From: an uncultured Parafilimonas sp.
GTDB taxonomy: Bacteria; Bacteroidota; Bacteroidia; Chitinophagales; Chitinophagaceae
Direction of reading: 5' to 3'
Length of the DNA: 19,212 nucleotides
Assembly (NCBI GenBank): GCA_937892395.1
Contig: CALAGJ010000077.1
Span: forward strand, 1 to 19,212
The notes under the pieces are model-generated. The model did no database searches and had not been told where the DNA came from. It saw nothing but the letters and a program-made list of their open reading frames with translations. Shown here piece by piece: positions 14,573 through 19,212 of the stretch. Positions within the stretch are counted from its first letter, which is position 1. Every line of letters starts with the position of its first letter. A program made the position numbers and the translations under genes.

Positions 14573-16621
14573 TTATGCCATTGGGGCACCACTGTCATAA
14601 GGAGGCACACCTGCACTTATGGTACCAGTATGCTGATGTTCCTCACCGTTTGGCTCCACATCCAATAATTTTTTTTCTTCAAAAGGTCGCTTGCCAATAA
14701 GTTGTTCTACATCGCTTTGAAATAGCACTTCTTTAGTCAACAATTGCTTTGCTAATATTTCCACTTGTTCTTTCTTATCTCTAAGCAATTGTATCGTTCT
14801 CTTGTAAGCGCTTTCAATCAAACTACGCACTTCTTCATCTATGAGTTTACCGGTTTCCTCACTATAAGGTTTTGTAAAAGTATTTTCCTGACTGGGGTCA
14901 TAGAAACTAATATTACCCACCTTTTCATTCATACCATATACGGTAATCATGGAATAAGCAATGCGTGTTATTTGTTGCAAATCATTGCTGGCACCAGTAG
15001 ATATTTCGCCAAAGAAAATTTCTTCTGCTGCACGGCCCCCAAGTGTCATACAGATTTGATCCATGAGCTGATTTGTATTGTACAGATATTGCTCACGAGG
15101 AGTATATTGTGCATAGCCCAAAGCCGCTGTACCTCGTGGTACTATTGTTACTTTTAAAAGTGGGTAGGCATGCTCCAGAAACCAGCCACAAATGGCATGT
15201 CCAGCCTCATGATAAGCAATAATTTCTTTTTCCTCCGGTAATATGATTTTATTTTTCTTTTCAAGACCACCAATAACACGGTCAATGGCGTCTTGAAAAT
15301 CGCTCATATCTACGGCCTCTTTGTTTTTGCGTGCCGCAATGAGTGCAGCTTCATTACACACATTTGCAATATCTGCACCAGCAAATCCGGGAGTTTGTTC
15401 TGCCATTTTATGAATGTCTAACCCCTGCGATACTTTAATGGGCTTTAGATGTACTTTAAAAATATCTTCACGCCCTTTTACATCAGGGCGATCAATGGTT
15501 ATCTGACGGTCAAAACGACCCGGTCTGAGCAAAGCACCATCCAATACATCCGGTCTATTGGTTGCTGCCAAAATGATGATGCCGGATTCTCCTCCAAAAC
15601 CATCCATTTCTACTAACAATTGGTTGAGTGTATTTTCCCGTTCATCATTACTCACCATTGCATTTCTACCTCTTGCTCTGCCGATAGCATCTATTTCATC
15701 AATAAAAATAATACATGGTGATTTCTCTCTTGCCTGTTTAAACAAGTCCCTTACCCTGCTGGCGCCCACACCTACAAATAATTCTACAAAGTCTGAACCA
15801 CTCATACTGAAGAAAGGTACTTGAGCCTCACCGGCCATAGCTTTAGCCAGTAAAGTTTTACCTGTACCTGGAGGGCCAACTAACAAAGCACCCTTTGGAA
15901 TTTTTCCACCCAAAGCTGTATATTTCTTTGGATTTTTTAAGAAGTCCACTATCTCCATCACTTCTACCTTGGCTTCATCCAATCCCGCTACATCAGTAAA
16001 CGTAATATTTACTTTTGTTCCTTTTTCATATAGCTGCGCTTTTGATTTACCAATACTAAAAATACCACCAGGGCCACCACCGGCACCGCCCCCGCCCATT
16101 TTCCGCATTAATAAAACCCAAACGCCAACTAATAATAATACAGTTAGTAGTAAGTTAGCCATTGGGCCAAACCATTCTCCTTCATCTTTTACAGAAGATG
16201 GTACTTCTTGCATGCCCTGCTCTTTATAGGTTTGTTCCAAGCCAGAATTGAAACTTTCCCAATCAGATACCCTAAATTCAAACAGAGGTAAATTATATTT
16301 TTCTGGCATACGGGTTTTAAAATAATCTCTCTGATAATTACCTTTTGCTTTTACACTATCTTCTTTGAGATATACCCTCACAATCTCTTTATTATCAATT
16401 TTATCAATTTTGGCTACATCACCGGGTATGAGCATTTTTTGTTTAAATTCCTGCTCAGTAATGGTGAGTGTATCTGGCGTGCCATAGTTAAGAAGGTTAT
16501 ACCCGATTAATAAAATTGCCGCTATTGCATATACCCAATAAATACTGAAGCGGGGCGATTTCCTTTGGCCTCCGTCATTAAACTCTGGTTGAGATTGGGA
16601 TTTATTTTTACCGTTTGACAT
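14573..16621 (-). CDS. ftsH: ATP-dependent zinc metalloprotease FtsH
   Basis: FtsH is the membrane-anchored AAA+ protease that degrades misfolded membrane proteins and regulatory targets such as the lipid A enzyme LpxC in enterobacteria. The 682-aa protein has membrane helices at about 26-44 and 153-172 flanking a periplasmic domain, then a Gly-rich linker (177-187). The AAA module has Walker A 'GPPGTGKT' (249-256), Walker B 'IIFIDEID' (304-311) and the second region of homology 'ATNRPDVLDGALLRPGRFDR' (353-372). The protease domain has 'HEAGH' with zinc ligands H471 and H475, catalytic E472, and third ligand D547. The length is usual. It begins 21 bases after rsfS. The C-terminal tail is Pro/Gly-rich and poorly conserved. 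Confidence 0.98.
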   Translation of the reverse strand: MSNGKNKSQSQPEFNDGGQRKSPRFSIYWVYAIAAILLIGYNLLNYGTPDTLTITEQEFKQKMLIPGDVAKIDKIDNKEIVRVYLKEDSVKAKGNYQRDYFKTRMPEKYNLPLFEFRVSDWESFNSGLEQTYKEQGMQEVPSSVKDEGEWFGPMANLLLTVLLLVGVWVLLMRKMGGGGAGGGPGGIFSIGKSKAQLYEKGTKVNITFTDVAGLDEAKVEVMEIVDFLKNPKKYTALGGKIPKGALLVGPPGTGKTLLAKAMAGEAQVPFFSMSGSDFVELFVGVGASRVRDLFKQAREKSPCIIFIDEIDAIGRARGRNAMVSNDERENTLNQLLVEMDGFGGESGIIILAATNRPDVLDGALLRPGRFDRQITIDRPDVKGREDIFKVHLKPIKVSQGLDIHKMAEQTPGFAGADIANVCNEAALIAARKNKEAVDMSDFQDAIDRVIGGLEKKNKIILPEEKEIIAYHEAGHAICGWFLEHAYPLLKVTIVPRGTAALGYAQYTPREQYLYNTNQLMDQICMTLGGRAAEEIFFGEISTGASNDLQQITRIAYSMITVYGMNEKVGNISFYDPSQENTFTKPYSEETGKLIDEEVRSLIESAYKRTIQLLRDKKEQVEILAKQLLTKEVLFQSDVEQLIGKRPFEEKKLLDVEPNGEEHQHTGTISAGVPPYDSGAPMA

Positions 16622-16642
16622 TGTATTTTTCTAAAAATTTAT

Positions 16643-17041
16643 TTATGAGTGACCTTTCTGTGGAGCATCGCTCCACATATCTTCTAATTTATAAAATTGT
16701 CTTGTGGCAGGTTGCATTACATGCACTACCACGTTAATATAATCTACTAAAACCCACATTGCAGTTTGAAAGCCTTCGTAATGATAGGGTTGTTCATTAC
16801 AATCTTCCCTTACTTTATCCTGTACATGCTCTGCTATTGCTTTAACCTGTACGTGACTACTTGCTTGGCAAATGATAAAGAAATCGGCTACTGCTTCGGG
16901 AATATTTCTCAGATCTGCTGATATGATTAATTCTCCCTTTTTTTCCTGAATAGCGTTTATGATTGATTTGATGATTCGGGATTGGAAGCTGAGTTTCCTT
17001 GGGCTCTTTTTCCGGTCAGTTAAAACTGTATTTTGTTCCAA
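16643..17041 (-). CDS. rsfS: Ribosomal silencing factor RsfS
   Basis: RsfS binds ribosomal protein uL14 and blocks joining of the 30S and 50S subunits, lowering translation in stationary phase or starvation. The 132-aa product carries the family core from about residue 25 to 125: 'ADFFIICQASSHVQVKAIA' (52-70), 'PYHYEGFQTAMWVLVDY' (85-101) and 'INVVVHVMQPATRQFYKLEDMW' (102-123; key residues H107, F116, Y117, W123). Length is close to the usual 105-130 aa, with a Lys/Ser-rich N-terminal extension of about 20 residues. It is the first gene of a seven-gene run that continues with ftsH, and it diverges from birA. Confidence 0.95.
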   Translation of the reverse strand: MEQNTVLTDRKKSPRKLSFQSRIIKSIINAIQEKKGELIISADLRNIPEAVADFFIICQASSHVQVKAIAEHVQDKVREDCNEQPYHYEGFQTAMWVLVDYINVVVHVMQPATRQFYKLEDMWSDAPQKGHS

Positions 17042-17125
17042 TAATTGTAAAATTTGAATGATTTTGTGGCAAATATCTTATTTGTATATAACCAGATACA
17101 AAGCCAATTGTTAATATCTTGTTTT

Positions 17126-17133
17126 TATTTTTG
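17126..17133 (+). promoter_or_regulatory. Candidate -7 element for birA
   Basis: TATTTTTG matches TAnnTTTG. A TTG lies 15 bases upstream (17108-17110), a shorter spacer than the usual 19-21, so the -33 match is poor. Transcription would begin near 17140, giving a very short leader before the proposed TTG start at 17151. Confidence 0.35.
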
Positions 17134-17150
17134 TCAAAAATAGGAATCTT

Positions 17151-17903
17151 TTGTCAGTCTCTGTAAAGTCCATACGAAGCAACGCCCTTATTGTTTTAGA
17201 CAGTTGCTCAAGCACCAACAACTATGCCATGCAAATGGCACATAATGGATTTGCGGCAGATGGCTTGACCATACTGTCCTCATTTCAAACCGCTGGTAAA
17301 GGTCAACATAATAAAAGCTGGCATAGTAAACCAGATGAAAATATTCTCCTATCAGTCATTGCAAATGCAAGGCAAATGCCTGTGGAGAATATTTTTTTAC
17401 TCTCCATGAGTGTGGCTTTGGCATGTGCCCAATCATTTAAAGATCATACCGGAAATACCGCTTATATAAAATGGCCCAATGACATTTATTGCAATGACAA
17501 AAAGGCCGCAGGTATTTTAGTAGAACCAATTCTGCGGGGTGGTGCCTGTCAGTATGCCATAATAGGAGTGGGTATGAATATTAATCAAGAAACATTTGCA
17601 ACAGATCTGGAACATGCAATTTCCATGTATATGGTTTCGAATACAAAAAAGGATATTTCATCCTTGGCCAAACTGTTGAAAGAAACAATAATGGAATCTA
17701 TACACTTTAGTTTTGCATTTCCCGAAAAGACAGTTCAACTGTATAATTCATTACTTTATAAAAAGGATGATGTTGCGTTGTTTTGTATTGACAAAAAAAC
17801 AGCACCTCATAAAGTGCTTGGTGTAAACAAAATGGGTCAAATTATTCTGGATAATGATAACAAGACATATAACTATGGGGATGCTGTATGGCAGATACGC
17901 TGA
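17151..17903 (+). CDS. birA: Biotin--[acetyl-CoA-carboxylase] ligase, catalytic form without repressor domain
   Basis: BirA activates biotin with ATP and attaches it to the carrier protein of acetyl-CoA carboxylase. The 250-aa protein has 'STNNYA' near residues 21-26, the biotin/AMP loop 'AGKGQHNKSW' (48-57), 'KWPNDIY' (107-113), catalytic lysine K118 in 'KKAAGILVE' and 'IGVGMNIN' (138-145). It lacks the N-terminal winged-helix domain, so it is a ligase only and not a transcriptional repressor. The start is unusual: no in-frame ATG exists between the upstream stop at 17112-17114 and residue 27, which is already past the STN motif. The TTG at 17151 is the best available start. The gene diverges from rsfS. 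Confidence 0.93.
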   Translation: MSVSVKSIRSNALIVLDSCSSTNNYAMQMAHNGFAADGLTILSSFQTAGKGQHNKSWHSKPDENILLSVIANARQMPVENIFLLSMSVALACAQSFKDHTGNTAYIKWPNDIYCNDKKAAGILVEPILRGGACQYAIIGVGMNINQETFATDLEHAISMYMVSNTKKDISSLAKLLKETIMESIHFSFAFPEKTVQLYNSLLYKKDDVALFCIDKKTAPHKVLGVNKMGQIILDNDNKTYNYGDAVWQIR

Positions 17904-18350
17904 GTAATCATGTTTATATCAGGATATATCATTCTGTATATGCTAATCATCAATTACTATTTAATTACAATATTTTTCAAAAACAAATAGCCCATGTTAT
18001 AGCTTTTAATTTTGTTTAAATTTGAAAACAACGATTTACACTTTGCTTATTTTTGATGTCCAAAGCTGATTTTAAAAAATGATTGGTAATACGCAAAGCA
18101 TTTCAGTTTATCGTACAAATTAGGTGGTTGAAAACCCTGTTTTAAAAGACACTGATGCTCCACTCATATCTGCACCTACATTTAGCATGAATAAGTATGG
18201 GTTACAACCTTACCCAGTGCCATATAATTAATCTGTTATTCGATTTGCAGTAAATATTCCTGGAGGTATTTCCTTTCAAATTATAGCTATATTATCATGA
18301 AAAAAAACCTAAAAAACTACTTTTCGTTTTAAATGTTATTCAAGTACCAC
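17904..18350. other. Gene-free AT-rich gap between convergent genes
   Basis: About 450 bases between birA and the right-edge gene. I see no supported gene, RNA or strong terminator. An 11-codon frame at 18297-18332 (MKKNLKNYFSF) looks like the first part of a signal peptide cut short and may be gene debris. Confidence 0.45.
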
Positions 18351-19212
18351 TCACTTCACCACTTTTGTCTTATATACATTATTGCTTCGCAAAATGAGTA
18401 AGGAATAGGTGCCAGCAGGCAATGATCCTAAATCACTTATTCTTATATTATTTAGTCCAGCATTAAGTACAGTTGTTTGTGTTTTTACCAATCTCCCATT
18501 CATGTCATACAAATAAATCTGTATAGGTTCATAAAATGATACACTACACTGCACAATGAATGAATGAATAAAAGGATTCCCAAAAATTTTATATCCGCTT
18601 TTTACTTCACTACTAATAGAAACAATGCCTGAATAATTGCTTGTACCATCTTTATTGACCCACTGTATGCGATAAAAATAATTGGAGCTTTGAGCAATAG
18701 AAAAAATATCAGTAAATTGATAAGATCCGCTACCAGCACTTTGCGCAGCAACTTGCCCTATTTTTTCAAAATTATTTCCGTTATAACTTCTTTCCACAAT
18801 GAAATGAGATAAATCCTCTCCACCTTTTACTTTCCAATCCAATACATTTCCATTACTTGCTTTGCTCACCTTAAAGTTTGAAAGTACAACAGGCAATATA
18901 GTTTCATCAAATAATTCTGTTTTAAAAATTCCTTTGCCATGCGTAGCACAGGCCAACTTTTTATCTGCTGTTATTTGTAAATCGTAAACAATGGTAGCAT
19001 CCCAAAAACCATTACTAAAATCAAACCATGTAGCACCTCTGTTATTGCTTACATAAGCACCCAAATCGCTGCCGGCATATAATATTTGTGGGTTTACGGG
19101 GTCCAGCAGTATGGCATTAAACCGCACATCGGGCAGTCCATTACTTATTGCATTCCAGGTATTTCCCCCATCGCCTGTTACATAAATATGTGGAGTGCCA
19201 TAGCCACCTAAG
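18351..19212 (-). CDS. BNR/propeller-repeat protein with C-terminal T9SS type A sorting domain (runs off right edge)
   Basis: The frame stays open to the window edge, so only the last 287 codons are seen. The first part holds Asp-box-like repeats, 'YVTGDGGNTWNAISNGLPD' and 'AYVSNNRGATWFDFSNGF', with 'ILLDPVNPQILYAGSDLG' between them, typical of VPS10/sialidase-type propellers. An Ig/fibronectin-like module follows ('VERSYNGNNFEKIGQV', 'YFYRIQWVNKDGTSNYS'). The last 75 residues are a T9SS type A sorting domain: 'IQIYLYDMNGRLVKT', 'LPAGTYSLLILR' and 'YKTKVVK'. The protein is therefore exported through the outer membrane and attached or released at the cell surface. The GTG at 19127 is internal, not the start. 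Substrate unknown. Confidence 0.88.
   Translation of the reverse strand, partial: LGGYGTPHIYVTGDGGNTWNAISNGLPDVRFNAILLDPVNPQILYAGSDLGAYVSNNRGATWFDFSNGFWDATIVYDLQITADKKLACATHGKGIFKTELFDETILPVVLSNFKVSKASNGNVLDWKVKGGEDLSHFIVERSYNGNNFEKIGQVAAQSAGSGSYQFTDIFSIAQSSNYFYRIQWVNKDGTSNYSGIVSISSEVKSGYKIFGNPFIHSFIVQCSVSFYEPIQIYLYDMNGRLVKTQTTVLNAGLNNIRISDLGSLPAGTYSLLILRSNNVYKTKVVK

Noticed and set aside
17914..17931. TATATC-AG-GATATA dyad after birA as terminator
   Set aside because: Very low GC stem, two-base loop and no T-run.
18297..18332. Short frame MKKNLKNYFSF as a gene or leader peptide
   Set aside because: Only 11 codons with nothing downstream on that strand to attenuate; at most a gene remnant.

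Overview
The window looks like a chromosomal stretch from a member of the Bacteroidota, most likely near the Chitinophagaceae. It is AT-rich. The right-edge protein ends in a type IX secretion (T9SS) type A sorting domain. Candidate promoters fit the Bacteroidota pattern TTG-N~20-TAnnTTTG. Lipid A/Kdo genes show a Gram-negative envelope. No rRNA, tRNA, CRISPR array or intact insertion sequence was recognised.

Layout. (1) 1-668 (-): start of a secreted repeat (BNR/beta-propeller-like) protein that runs off the left edge. (2) 669-1171: gene-free, with an 18-bp perfect palindrome, a 15-bp inverted repeat and short direct repeats. (3) 1172-7478: an accessory island of two divergent gene blocks. 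The minus block (4285 down to 1172) encodes a four-helix membrane protein, a small soluble protein, an exported barrel-like protein broken by an in-frame TAG, and a two-helix membrane protein whose C-terminal domain I read as prokaryotic YEATS (pYEATS). The plus block (4590 to 7478) encodes an unrecognised 272-aa soluble protein, a seven-helix membrane protein, a HisKA_3 histidine kinase and a NarL/LuxR-type response regulator. Between them is a near-symmetric divergent promoter with three ATCCCGA copies at exact 23-bp spacing and one inverted copy. (4) 7547-9072 (-): kdsB followed by a YafV-like omega-amidase. (5) 9302-10372 (+): a lipoprotein di-haem cytochrome c peroxidase. (6) 17041 down to 10736 (-): a compact seven-gene run, rsfS-ftsH-LUD/LutC-GGCT-lpxH-propeller-like protein-mscS. 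(7) 17151-17903 (+): birA without a DNA-binding domain. (8) 18351-19212 (-): C-terminal part of a BNR-repeat T9SS cargo.

How the genes may work together. The most interesting unit is the 1172-7478 island. I infer that the seven-helix protein and the one-helix kinase form a split sensor, and that the response regulator controls both divergent blocks through the ATCCCGA sites that sit on both -33 elements. The minus block would supply an inner-membrane pYEATS protein and an envelope partner. pYEATS domains have been described in predicted prokaryotic immune/threshold-signalling systems, so a conflict or envelope-stress role is possible, but nothing here proves it. One component is apparently nonsense-mutated in this strain.
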